A stretch of DNA of 64,000 nucleotides, taken from NCBI GenBank assembly GCA_963969395.1, contig OZ017801.1:12281611-12345610 (forward strand). The letters run 5' to 3'. This DNA comes from Pseudoscleropodium purum (Eukaryota > Streptophyta > Bryopsida > Hypnales > Brachytheciaceae). Shown here piece by piece: positions 50,058-62,103 of the stretch (within the stretch, counting starts at the first letter, position 1; every line of letters starts with the position of its first letter). The notes below the pieces were generated by a model. It had not been told where the DNA came from, ran no database searches, and saw only the letters and a program-made list of their open reading frames with translations. The translations under genes were made by a program, and so were the position numbers.

Positions 50058-50230
50058 TGAAAGGCCGGGTGGAGGCGCGCAGGGCGCAGGCAGCGTTGCG
50101 GGTCCGCTGGGTGGCGGGCACGCTCGGGGGGGAGGCCAGGCGTGTGGACGCTGCATGCGCTGCATGGTCATCACGTGCGCTGGACTTCCGGACCCCAGTC
50201 AACTGCGCCTCCCCCTTTCGATTCCTCCAC
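50058..50230. other. GC-rich patch with CpG clusters
   Basis: A sharply bounded stretch of roughly 170 bases rich in gcgc, gggtgg and cgcgcag within AT-rich DNA. A 99-codon minus-strand frame (50032-50331) and shorter plus-strand frames cross it; none has a recognisable motif. It could be a promoter-type CpG island, a GC-rich transposon lacking visible ends, or a coding exon I do not recognise. Confidence 0.3.
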
Positions 50231-50330
50231 TCCTCCATGTAGGGTGTCGCATTCGTTTGGGACGGATAAGTGCTAGCTAGTTCTGTTGGATTTTTTTCAC
50301 GCAAATCAAAGAGATTTCCACAGTCAGGCA

Positions 50331-53300
50331 TCTCGCATTGAGTCCCCAGTGACTAAAATATACACTCAGGGAGTTAGGGTACGTAGATGGCTCCACACCA
50401 ATCGTGGGACCATATATGTAACCAAGATGAAACTAAGAATGATGTACATTTTTCACACCGGGGATTTTACATGAGCTACTTGGGTTCATATTTGTGAAAC
50501 AAATAGCTGCACTCCGGTTCCGATTGACTCTGTCTATGTGACATTGGCACCTTTTTCGAGAAAGGTACCTAGCTACTCAAGCTTCCTCCCACATGTAGCT
50601 TCTGCCTCCTTTCCTGCGGTCCAGGGCCTATGAAACATACCCCAACCCGCCCAAGGATGAGGCTCTTCTTGCAGGCAGCTTCAATTTTAGTTTAAAAATT
50701 TTTTGGACAGTAATGGAAACGAAAGAATCGAACGTCAGTCACGTTTAATTGATTTGCAGGCTACCCACCAGTCTAGCTAGCTAGGACCGGGTAACTACCC
50801 GTGACGGCCGGTAAAACAAGCAAAAGGTCGATAGACGATTGCATCTATAGCTTGGGAGAGTGGCCCTGTGATCAATTTGTCACAATTCCATCTATCTTGT
50901 TATCCAGCGTTGGAGGTTCGATCAATCCAGTTTGGTCGTCGTTTCATTGGGCCGCTCCGGTTCTTGTCAGTGGGCCACATTCCATGGGTCTTTCGGCAAG
51001 TCCGGCCTTTGCCATCTCGGAAGTGCACTGCAGTCATTTCGGCATGGAATCTTCTCTTCCATTGGAGCGTTTGGGAATGAGTTGTCTGCACCCTGCTGCT
51101 GTTGTCTACTGAAGATACTTCGAGTCTGAAACTCGGAATGCCAGGGTAATAACGTTTGGGAAGATGCTTCTATTAATGAGCTCCCGAGAACGAAGGAGGC
51201 CCTCTTCAGTCTTCACACTTGAGTTCCAGCGTTGAGAACTGGAACGTGGAAAGAGCCTGGCAAGGTCCATTCATATAGCCAACTTACGTACGTCATATTT
51301 GTGCCGTATTGGTATGACGTATGAGTACATGTATGAGGGTATGAGCACTATGACATGCGTCATCTTCGTGTGGGATGTAAGAAACATGTACATAACCGGT
51401 ATTTTGTTAAAATGGTGGTATTCCACAAAGTGAATTTGGCATTTTTACATTTAGATCGTGGGATTTAGATTGTGGATGTGAATCTATACGTGTTGTAGGA
51501 ATGAATGGAAAAATGGTGTATAGAGTAATATACTTCTAACAAAAAAATTCTTATATGCACTCACACAAATTGATGCATGTCAAAGTTGTATACACAAATG
51601 CATTGTTATATGAGGCCATGAATGGTGGGGAGGTCCTAGTGGGACGATGCACCCATTGTGTACATTTTTCATGAAAGTGATTCCATATGAGTTGATTGTG
51701 ATATAACTTGTCTTTAGAAGGCATGCTTTCGGAGGGTTATAGTGCACCTTTAGACATAAATTTTAGGTTTGGAATTTTTGTTTGGTTCAGTCTTCTAAGT
51801 AAGTTTGATTGGAAGGAATTTGAAGTACTTCAATTGGTATTCTTTCATTTCTTTGGCGGTTACACAAAAAATAGTAAATGTTATTTACATTATTCTATCT
51901 TTTGTAAAGTCCCTTCACTCCTTTTGGACTAAATTTTTTGACAATAAAGTAATCTATAATAGTTCTATCATCTTTGAAAGCTCTCAATGGTCATTTGTTG
52001 ACCACACCCTCTGAAATTGAATTGAAAAAAAAGACAAAAGAGGTATTAATCAAATTTGTTAAAATTTGATGTAAAACTAAGTAGCAAGTTAATTACCTAA
52101 TTTGTAATGAGAATATTATTGGCATCAATATTTAAGCAATTGATTATTTTGCAGGAATAGTCTACATTTGATTTAGTTCAACTTACACTGAACATTTCAA
52201 ATTTCCAACATGTAAGTGCACTTAAGTTAGTGCACTTTTTGTTCTTTTTCTTATCTCTGAAGGTTGGATTAGTAATTGGTGTTGACCAATGGTGTCGGAC
52301 TTTTGACTATCAGTTACATTTTACACACTTAATCCGTATGCGTCAGAGCGGCTGATTTTTGGATGCTGAGAAACAAGGATCTGTAGACTACCATGTTCAT
52401 CAAATATTATAATCTTGAAATCCACATGGTGGACTCCCTTGTAAATTTCAGATTTGCAGTCATGAGTAAGTTGGCTTCAAATCTGAACCGTGAAAACTTC
52501 GGTAACCAAGTAATTTGGAAATTATTCCAAGTTTTTTGGATCCAACAAAAGATGCTCCTCACTTGTGCTGTTCTCTCTGTGGCGCACAGGGGTTAACCAC
52601 TGTGTTCATTTTTTACACAAGAGATCTAACATGAGCTGGTTGTGACTGATGAAATTATTATCAACTATGCCTTGTGAATTGTGACCCTTGTCACTGACTC
52701 TGGTTGACTGTCTACAACTCTAAATTACTTATTTCAAAATCAAGGTCACCTGCTGGAATGACTGTCTGGATTCATGCCAAGGGGTGAAATAATTGCACCA
52801 TTTCAAACGTGCACATGTGCTCATCACTGGTCTTTCATAATCCAGTCATATCTAAACCAAGTTACCATTGTTTCTTGCTGCAGATGATGTATATATGGAA
52901 TAGAATGGAATATGAGTAAATAAGCAAGTTGCAGCCCAATGCCAGCTACCAGTCACCTATTCTTGCGCTTCTGCAGTTTTGCTGTGCAAGGATGGGAAAG
53001 TTGATCGAAGTTAAAACACAAGGCACAATGATGACAAGTATTAACTTAGTACAGTTCATACCATTTACACTATCTTCCATATTGGCCTTACACAAGCTTT
53101 ACCATATTTTATAATTACGACAGCATATGCGACATGAATGACAAAGTAAATCCTAGAGGAATGTGCAGACCTCACTACAGTAAGCTTTCAGTACCTGGTT
53201 GCAAGTTATTTCCACTGCATGACTCTGAAATTTTTCCTAACACCCAAAAGATTTCAGAACACTTATAATTTCTCTCTTTATGAGTTGTGTAATGCACAAG

Positions 53301-55769
53301 TACTCCCACATCTCAATACTGTATGGTTTTTGTTTTTTTTTCAGAAACAGGATATCCAAACACTTGCAGTTGACTTCAAGCTTGTATCAAAGGATTAACT
53401 GATGAATATATAAGGTACTTCAACTGCAACAACTTACTTTCCGCTGGGGAAATGCCAGCTTATGCCACATCGACATATAGATATAGATGGATATATATAT
53501 GCATCAGTACATTCATGAGTAAGCAAGCTTAGTAATCCAGTTATTTCCAGCTGGTAAGGTATCGCCTGTTTGTGAGTGTGGTCAGCGTGTGCTGCTGGCT
53601 TTGCTCAGTGTGTCCACTGCTTGCCACACGAGTTCCATTTTCCATTCTAAATTTGAGCTTGCAGCTGATTTGTAAGCTACAGTACACTGGAGTGATGATG
53701 TTCAATTCCTCATGTAGCCAGGGTTTCTGACTTTCTGTCCTTTGAGCAAGTGAATGGGTGGAACCATGGAACAGACAAAAGAATGCTTTCCCTTTCAATT
53801 CTTTGCTCTCTCAACTTCACCTTGATTCTGTCTTTTCTGTGTGAGCATGAGATGTCTGATTTAGATGATCCTACCACCAGTCTAAGGGACTTCAAAACTG
53901 CGGCTTTGGTCACTTCTTGGGGTAACTTAACATTTGGGAGACTGGGCCATTGATCATGCACATATCGGAATGTAAGGTAGATCAGCCTATTATCACCCAG
54001 ATTTGCTACGTAGGTACCTTGGAGGCCCTGTTCATCAACTAACATATTTTTTTCAGAGATTGGGAAGTTTGAGAGAAGCCATTTGCAAGTAGAATGAAGA
54101 CATTCTGATAAGAAAGGAATTTTCTGTGATTTTTCAAAGTTTGTTGGGACTAATTAGGTGAAGCAAGGATTAGACCCATGCTAAACCACATCTCTTGATA
54201 TTTCCCCTCCTCAAGGGTATTGTTATGATGCTGAAGGGTTGCTAAGATTGTGGTGATTAATTGGTAGGTACCTAAAGCAAATGGAAGGTTCTAGTAGCTA
54301 TTGGGATTCCAAAGGTACTTGACAGCATTGGATTGTTCTACCTTGGTCGTCATCTCTTTAGAACGCTCTTGAAATGGTTAACAACAATTTTCTAATTTTC
54401 TAGAATTCTTCATCAATTGGAGTGATGAATCTACTTCATCTCAAAATGTGGATGAAATGTGTATAAAATCAATGGACACTGGTTATTCATTCAAAAGTAT
54501 GTACATATGTGTAGAAATAATTATATATTCATCAAAAAGCAATGGTGACTCTAGATAATAGTAACAAAATTGTATGGTGTGCATTATTTTTGACATAAAT
54601 GCAATCTGTAGCACAATTACATTATGAAAATACTTTAAATTTTTTAAACTAAAAAAATTGTGAATGAATTACTCTGAGACTCTAAAGAATAATTGCTAAT
54701 CTTTAAGACAATAACAAGAGAAGAACTCAAGAGACAACACTCGTAAAATTACAATTCAATAGTGATGTCATTTATCACTTTAGGGGAAATATTTATTTTT
54801 GTCTCTAAAGTTATATGATCTATATTGCCAAAAAATATTCTAAATCATCCTATCCTAAAAAAAACTGATTTTTAAAAATTATTTGGGTAGAGTCAACCAT
54901 AAGATTTTGCAGTTCATTTGTTAAAGTATACCCGTAAAGTATCAAAATGATAGCCCCTCCCAATGGCAAGATCATAATTATGTGTAGAGGACAGTTTTTT
55001 AGAAATCTTCCCAAATAGTTTAGTTAAATTATAATATTTTAAACAACAAAAAATTTATATTTCCTATTGGGCAATTACATAGCATGGTACACCAATTCCC
55101 ATCATGCACTTTTATGAGCATAAAGCACCCAAGTTGCACTAGTTTTATTCCAAAGAGACATATCTTTAGTCTTTACACCCAAATTTGCACTAGAAAATCT
55201 ACTTCATTTTGCCACATCTAATTCATTACCTTCATCAAAAAATAGAATACAATTTCTATATAATAATTTTCATAAAATACACCTTAAAAAGAAAATACTT
55301 TTTAAAACCTTTGAAAATCAATTTAAGATTTTGATCACAAAGGTCACAATAAAAATTCTAAGAAAATCTTTAAATAATATGAATAAAAAAAATTCAACCC
55401 TTGTCATAGTAAAAACCTATAATAAAAATTTGCCCAATTTTTTTGTATCAATGAGATTTTCAAAATTTAGTGTGCACAATGTATCAAGATGAAGCATTGA
55501 TTTAATATGTTTTTTACTTATCTAAGTTGTGTGGATATTTTTTCATTAATTTTTTTAATTTAGTATTGTAGTATGGATAGACTCAATTTCTAAGAACCTT
55601 TCTTCTACATGCATTTAATGGAAGGAACTTTTAAAGTTTTTAAAATAGTGCAAAGTAGTCCTGAAAGTAGTGCTCTATGACCTCTAAAAATTGGTGCACC
55701 ATAGTTTGCAAACATCCTACAACCTATTCCGCAAAATCTAATACAAAATCTTATATTAAAAGAAATTGA
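50331..55769. other. Intergenic DNA, no gene supported
   Basis: The longest frames are 50801-51112 (plus, 103 codons) and 53710-54045 (minus, 111 codons). The latter has a charged composition (SHRKDRIKVKLREQRIERE) but no motif or partner exon. A decayed MITE-like phrase (gttaaaatggtggtattcca) lies at about 51407-51426. Confidence 0.3.
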
Positions 55770-56490
55770 AACCTAAAGGTTAGAGACTATGTTTTCACCA
55801 AAAGCACTCTAAATCTGCCATTTCTAATACAAGTACCAAATTTCAAAAGAAAAATAGTTTTGGACACATATAACCATAGGATCTTGTAGTACCCTAATTT
55901 TGATAAATGTGGAAAAAAAATTAGAAATTTACACCGAGTAAATTGCAAGATATTAGAGTTTGAATTGACAAAAATCTTTTTGGGGCCCTACAAAAACCGG
56001 TTAGTTGCCAAAATACCAATCCCAAAAATTGTAATGTAGTAATAAAAAAATCTACATCATATGTTTTTGTTTTTTTCAAAAAAAATTAAAAATTGAGTTA
56101 AATAAAGGACTCCATGGTTTATTTTAGAGTAGGGAATCTATAACTACTTGCAAACTATAATACCTCTTAACTTTCATCTCATAAATTAAAATGGAATGAT
56201 TCAAAGCTTTCTCTATATATATAAATCTAGAAAATGAATTTCAAATTTTTGTTTTTGAAAAAAGTGATTTTTTTAGATCTGCCTAAATTGCCCAAGTTGA
56301 GAAACAAACTACATATTAGGCCATAACTTTTGACTTATATTTCCAAATGTCTTGAAATTTAGTACTTGTGAAAGATATTCCTCATCCACACCTTCTATTA
56401 AAATTTGGGCCAAAAATATAAAAAACTCTACTCACATGCACCTACCTTAAAAAGTTATGTTGCCAAAAAACAAACCTTGGTCCTCTAGGG
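55770..56490 (+). mobile_element. TTAA-bounded repeat, copy with internal deletion
   Basis: The left end is acctaaaggttagagactat next to TTGA, probably a mutated TTAA; right TTAA at 56491-56494. It shares with the 34120 copy the landmarks ctgccatttctaatacaagt, ataaccataggatcttgtag, gttgagaaacaaactacata, aaagatattcctcatccaca and attaaaatttgggccaaaaa. It is about 215 bases shorter, so an internal segment is missing. Confidence 0.65.
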
Positions 56491-56494
56491 TTAA

Positions 56495-56577
56495 AAGATA
56501 AATTTTAAAAATTTCATTTTCAATGAGTTGCCCAAAATTGCTATATTATCGAAAAACGCAGTTTGGTCCTTTAGGGG
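56495..56577 (+). mobile_element. Remnant right end of a second TTAA-bounded repeat
   Basis: The sequence aaaacgcagtttggtccttt followed by agggg and TTAA (56578-56581) is a well-preserved right end of the family, 87 bases after the right end of the previous copy. Only the terminal portion remains. Confidence 0.5.
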
Positions 56578-56872
56578 TTAAATCCCAACTACCTTTACAC
56601 CATGTGCTAATTTTTTTGTTCAAATAACATTGAAAATTGAGTTTCATAGGAACTTCAAATTACATTTTTAAAGAGAGATTTCATGACATCCTGCTAAAAA
56701 ATTCTTTGTAATTGTCATTTCATTTGTCAAAATAAAATGATTCAAAGATTTTCTTGTGCACATAAATCTAAAGATCTAAATTCAAACTTTGTATGTTAAA
56801 TAAATGAATTTTGAAAGCTACCCATATTGTCTTTGTTGAAAAAAAATTAATTGGGGCAATTCAACACATTAA

Positions 56873-58157
56873 CCCTAGAAGGCCTAAGCAGGGTTGACGA
56901 ATCTCAACGTCCGCCCCAAAATAGCGTCCGTTTTCCGGACGTACGGACGTACGGACGCTAGTGGACGCAGCATCCCGACCGCCGTCGGAAAGCGGACGGG
57001 CGGGGCGGACGGCCCGACCGCCCGAGGCGGACGCCCAGATCGTGCGGACCAGATTAGTCCGCGCGTCGATCGGACGGCCGTAATCGGACGGACGGACGGG
57101 CGAACAGGGCGGACGGGGGACAGGCGGACGCTGCGTCCGCCGGGACCGCGAATGTCAGCGGACACAGCGTCCGCATCCGGACGTCGTGTCAACCCTGGGC
57201 CTAAGGTCATTTTGGGTTCAAAAACATCATTGATTTTGAAGTGCTATAAATCTAAAAGTCACTTAGTTATAGAAATCTCAATCATACAATATTGTAGTGA
57301 ACATATTCTAGATAATATAAGTCAAATTTGGAGTCATTTGACTGCATGGATTACAAGATTATAATGTTTTAATGTTGAAAAAAGATGCTGAAATTTTCCT
57401 AGCAACACATTTGGAGGTGAAATTTGATTTCTAAATCTATTCAAATGAAAAAATTTGAAACTATGAAGTGATTCAAAACCAACATACAAACACATTGGTG
57501 AAAAAAATATCATTCAATTGACTCAATGTGTTTGCAAAATGGCTTTGAAATGTCAAAAAATAGCAAGAAAGTTACCAAAAACACATATGAGCCTAAACCT
57601 CCTTGTACTAAAATGCTTCTCAATCACTCATTACTATTTGTATTGATAAGGAATTTTAGCCACACGAACTAGACTAGTATGCTCAGCTTTACCAAAAAAA
57701 ATCATTGGAAACGAACACTGTATGGAGAAGGAACAAACCGCCAAAATTCATTGTGATCCAAAAATGTCTGAATTTTGAGCTTTGAATTGCTCCCAAACAT
57801 TCAAAGAAGCTTTGATTTACATGAAAACTTTACCACAATAACTAGTATAAAAGGGAAACATAACCCAACAAATTTTATTGAAAACAAACATTTGACAAAG
57901 TAGATACAAGTTCTCAAGGTTGCAGCTATCAAATGCAGTTTGGTGAACTCAAATTGAACTTGTGAACTTTGATTGACTTTCAAAAACTTGATTCCTCTTG
58001 GATTGATCTGAAAATTTTACCACACAAACTAGAACATATAGCACAACTTCCCCAATAAGTTTCTTGAATTCAAACATTAGATGTAAAAGTTACACAACTT
58101 TCAATTACACTTAAAAACTATGTGAGGACACTTTTTGTCCTCATGGGCGGTCCAGGG
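56873..58157 (+). mobile_element. TTAA-flanked element with CCCTAGAAGG / CCCTGGACCG ends, carrying a nested MITE
   Basis: TTAA at 56869-56872 and 58158-58161. The left end ccctagaaggcctaag and the right end, read inward, ccctggaccgcccatgagga form an imperfect inverted repeat. The CCCTAGAA start next to TTAA matches the canonical piggyBac terminal pattern. Total 1285 bases, about 968 without the nested MITE and its duplicated target. No transposase frame; the open frames at 56884-57364 come from the nested element. Confidence 0.6.
56889..57197. mobile_element. GC-rich hAT-type MITE with perfect 8-bp target duplication
   Basis: The ends are cagggttgacga and, read inward from the right, cagggttgacacga. 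GGCCTAAG is repeated exactly at 56881-56888 and 57198-57205. An 8-bp duplication and CAGGG termini are the hAT signature. The 309-base interior is extremely rich in cggacg/cgtccg motifs and wholly unlike the AT-rich host. The overlapping frames of 108 and 156 codons on both strands are by-products of the repeated hexamers. Confidence 0.85.
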
Positions 58158-58555
58158 TTAAGGTATACCAACCTTCACAATGCACTTGAGATGCATGAAA
58201 TACTTAAATATATCTACACTAGCTTTTCACCAACATACTTTCTAGAAAATCCACGACTTTTGGTATAACTAAATCTAACCTTCATAAAAAAAATTCCATC
58301 TCATCATTTGTACAAAATTCTCATAAATTGAAAAGAATAAAATGAAAATATGCTTTCAAATACCCCAAAAAATAAAATAAAAAATCTTAGCATTAAAGAT
58401 TTGATTTGAAATGAAATACTGAAATATAACGTTGCAAAAGAATCCTAAAATAATACAGGATATGAAAGATATGGCCATTGTAATTCTAAAGACTTAAGTT
58501 TATAGAATTGACAATGACCTCCATTCTTGTCAATTTGGAGTGTATAATGCATTAA

Positions 58556-59476
58556 TCCCTAAAGTCCCAAGTACCGTTTTTTGGAATTACAGATACTCTG
58601 AGCAGCTCAGTACAAATAGAATTTTTATTTTATTTTCTTTGAAATTTTTGCAAAACATGTGATCAAGAAGTAGCTTTAAGGCCCAATAATTTTCATAACT
58701 TTTGATTACATGGTTCAAAAGTTATTGCATGATATGTAGTTTTCATGCCATGGTGGGCAACTCAAAATTTTTCTTAGAAACCACTTTTATAAGAAATAAA
58801 AATTTGAGATTGGTTTTATAAATTTATATATACATGGAAAGCTTTAAATCATTCCATTTGGATTAATGAGGTAAAAGTTTTGAGGAGTTTTAGTTTGCGG
58901 GTAGTTGTGGATTCTCCACTCTAAAATAAACTTTGAAGTCCTTTATTTAACTCAATTGTTAATATTTAAAATAAATATATAAATTGTAGGATGAAGATTG
59001 GTTATTACAACATTACAGTAATTGAGATTGGCATTTCTCAATTCCATAATAAACTCTTAACAATTTAGTACTTTGAATCATTCTCTACTTTCAACTTATT
59101 GTACTTTTTTTATATGTTGTACAATTCCAAATGATCTAAAAAATTTCAAGCATGTAGCCAACTTCCTTTGAAGAAAGAATCCAAAGATGCACAACCATTT
59201 TGGAGATTTGTTCATACAAATGTGACCTTGTGAAGTGCAGCTGCCCGTATTTTCATAGGGTCAGAAAATGGATTTTTATGAATTCCAACACTAATATCTT
59301 GGAATCTCATGGTGAGAATTTCTGAAATTTTTTCCACATCTTCTCAAATTAGTATACTACAAGATTCTACAGTTACATGTGTCCAATTTTGTTTTTAAGA
59401 ACAAAATTTGGTACTTGCACTAAAAATAACAGATTGGAGTATTTTTGGTGAAAACATAGTCAAAAACCTTTACGGG
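58556..59476 (-). mobile_element. TTAA-bounded repeat, reverse-orientation copy
   Basis: TTAA at 58552-58555 and 59477-59480. One end is tccctaaagtcccaagtacc; the other, read inward, is cccgtaaaggtttttgacta. On the minus strand it follows the 34120 copy through tagtgcaagtacc, acatgtaactgtagaatctt, ttcaaagtactaaattgtta and ggacttcaaagtttatttta. Length 921 bases. Near 58670 it shares aagtagctttaaggcccaat with the truncated element at 10029. Confidence 0.7.
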
Positions 59477-59480
59477 TTAA

Positions 59481-59886
59481 GGCAAAATACTCTTTTCATG
59501 TAAACAATCTTGTTGAAATATTGTAAAAATATTTTTATAGATTTTTCTAATGCAACTATGTACCTTGAATAGTTGGATCCACCTAGTCCATAATAAAACT
59601 TCTTAAAAGTTAAATGAACTTCAATTTTTATTTTGAAGTAGAAATTTTCAAGGTTCTTATAGCAATTGCAAAGTAGTATATATAATCCAAAAATGTACTA
59701 AGAAGAGAAAATGCCCTTATCAAACAATAACTTTCTAGTTGTATATTGAAGTCTTATAAAAATTAAAAGGTATTCCTTCACCACTAATTATTTCAAAATA
59801 TAAAGACCATAAATTGAAAAATCTATTCATAATTGGATGACTCAAAACACTATGTTGTTGAAAAATGCTATTTGGTCTTGTAGAGA
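59481..59886. mobile_element. Possible abutting TTAA-bounded fragment
   Basis: TTAA at 59887-59890 is preceded by gctatttggtcttgtagaga, a diverged right-type end of the same family. The left limit would be the TTAA at 59477-59480 shared with the previous copy. Internal similarity is low, so this is tentative. Confidence 0.3.
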
Positions 59887-60080
59887 TTAAAGACAATTAG
59901 TCTGTTTATTAAATTCTAAATAATTGCGCACTAGAAAACGTTCCAAGTTTTACTAAATAAGTGTCTAATTTAAAATGATAAGAGATAAGTGATGTCATGC
60001 TAAGAGTGTCATTTTTATGTCTCTCTATTAAAAGACAAATGTTTAAAAAGGTTCATAAATGATTTGTTTTCAAAGCTTAA

Positions 60081-60290
60081 CCCCTCAACGTCCTTGCCTT
60101 TTCAATGTATTTGAGATGTTGTTGGAATTAGGGTGGTAATGCAACAATTTGCAAGAACTTGTGTAAATTTTCTACCCGTTTCACCACTAAATTCAATAGC
60201 CACTTCAATTGTGCATCAAAGAAGCCCTTTATCAATAACCTTAATTGCTTACCTTGGCAACATTTTTTTTGCCATAGGGGCGTTCAAGGA
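60081..60290. mobile_element. Short TTAA-associated inverted-repeat element (tentative)
   Basis: TTAA at 60077-60080 is followed by cccctcaacgtccttgcc. The right end, read inward, is tccttgaacgcccctatggc next to a TTGA that may be a decayed TTAA. The ends resemble those at 33594 and 58157. Length about 210 bases. Confidence 0.4.
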
Positions 60291-60975
60291 TTGATAGTCA
60301 TGATCTTACAATTTCTAGGAATTTTCATTCTAAAATTTTAGAATGAAATGTTTGAATTTTTTTTTATCAAAATATCCTTTATGCTATGTTTTCATTCATT
60401 AAAAACATAAAAAGATGATTAACACAAGTATAGTAGGATTGACAATCTTTTTGGTAAAATTTTCTTTGAAAATCATATTCAACAAAAATTTTAAATAAGA
60501 TTCTTTTGCCATTTTTTTTTCCATGCAAATTCTTTTAGAAGAATATTTTTCCAAGAATGATGCCATCCATTATATTTTTTTGGCCAAAGATGCCTAGTGG
60601 CCTCAAAATACCATAGTGTTTTAGGGTTTAAATCATATGCACTTGAATGATCCAAATTGGTCACTTTCATATCTATGGGACTTGCATAAATTATTTGAAA
60701 TTTTTTATAGAAGATAACAAAATGTTCTAAAAGAGAAATTCATTAAACTTGTCATTTTTGACAATAGAAATATCTCCTTTAGAATGCTAATATAGTTGCA
60801 TACTAGTTTATAACTTGAATTTTTTTTAATGCCTATATGTCTAAACATTTGGATTCCAAATTAGGCTTCTACAACTATTTTCAACTTGAATTAAGTTGTA
60901 TTATAGTAAATAATTAGAATTTAGCAATTGTAAAGTTGCATGGAATTGGATTATTTAGTAATAAGATTGCATTAT

Positions 60976-62103
60976 CCCCTAAAGTTCCATGACTATCACT
61001 ACAAGAGAAAGGGGTGTATTAAGTGAGTTTTTAAGTACAGTCCTAAACATAAGATTTTAAGTAATGACCTTTAAAGAGATTTTCAGCAAAAATTTACTAG
61101 AAATAGATGTGTTTTTAGTAAAATTTTTCTAAGAATCTCCTTAAAGGTCATTACTTAAAATTTCATGTTTAGGACTATACTTAAAAACTCACTTAAAACA
61201 CCCCTTCCTCTTGTAGTGTATGTTTTCACCAAAAAAGCTCAAAAATTGCCATTTTTAGTACAAGTAGAAAATTTTTGAATTTTTTTTGACATATGTAATT
61301 GTAGGATCTTATATTATGTACTATTGAAAACATGTGGTAAAAATTTTAGACATTACCATTGTGTGGATTGCAAGATATAAGCATTCAAATTCATTAAAAT
61401 CATTTTTTTTGCCTTGCAAAAAGTGGACAGCTGCACTTCTTAAGCTCACTTTTCTATGAAAAAATGACCAAAATGATGGTGCTTCTTTGGATTCTTTTTC
61501 CTAGATAAGTTTTTGACATGCTTGAAAAATCTCAGATCATTTGGAATTGTACTGTACAACATATAGGAAAAAAATAGTAAGTAGGTATAGTAGCAAAATA
61601 CTAAATTATTAAAAATTAAAATATGGAATTGAAAAATTACAATTCCAATGGTTGAAATGTTGTAATAAACAATTTACATCCTAGTATTTTATTTTTTTTC
61701 AAAAATATTGAAAATTGGATAAAATAAAGGATTTCAAAGTTTATTTTAGGGTAGGGAATCCATAACTGCTTGCAAACAAAAATCCTCATAACTTTTGACT
61801 TGTTGATCAAAATGGAATGATTCAAAGCTTTCCTTGTAAACATAAGTCTAGAAAACCAATTTCAAATTCGGGTTTTTGAAAAAAGTGATATAACTTTTGA
61901 TATACTAGTTACAAAAAAAGTAACATATTAGGCTATAACTTTTGACTCCTATTTTCAAATGTCATGAAATTTATTGCATTTGAAAGATATTCCTTGACCA
62001 CACCTTCTATTAAAATTTGAGCTTAAAATATGGAAATTTGTGGTCACAAATACCTACCTAAAATTTCTATACAACCAAAAAATGTAGGCCAATCCTTTAG
62101 AGG
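60976..62103 (+). mobile_element. TTAA-bounded repeat, copy interrupted by a CACTA-type MITE
   Basis: The left end is cccctaaagttccatgacta after TTAT, probably a mutated TTAA; right TTAA at 62104-62107. Landmarks follow the 34120 copy (ctcaaaaattgccattttta, tgtaattgtaggatcttata, gtactgtacaacatatagga, ggctataacttttgactcct). Without the nested MITE and one TAT it is 903 bases. Confidence 0.7.
60997..61218. mobile_element. CACTA-type foldback MITE with 3-bp TAT duplication
   Basis: It begins cactacaagagaaaggggtg and ends as the near-perfect inverted match (read inward cactacaagaggaaggggtg). Pairing continues through nearly the whole 222 bases (taagtgagtttttaagta, agtcctaaacat, taagtaatgacctttaa). 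TAT flanks it at 60994-60996 and 61219-61221. The 34120 copy has the unoccupied site gactatgttttt. CACTA termini with a 3-bp duplication indicate the CACTA (CMC/EnSpm) superfamily. Confidence 0.85.

Noticed and set aside
53541..54045. Two overlapping minus-strand frames (85 and 111 codons)
   Set aside because: They overlap in different frames. Neither shows a motif or splice-compatible neighbour, so I do not call a gene.
56884..57364. 108- and 156-codon Arg/Pro/Gly-rich frames on opposite strands
   Set aside because: Both arise from the repeated cggacg words of the GC-rich MITE and run past its ends.
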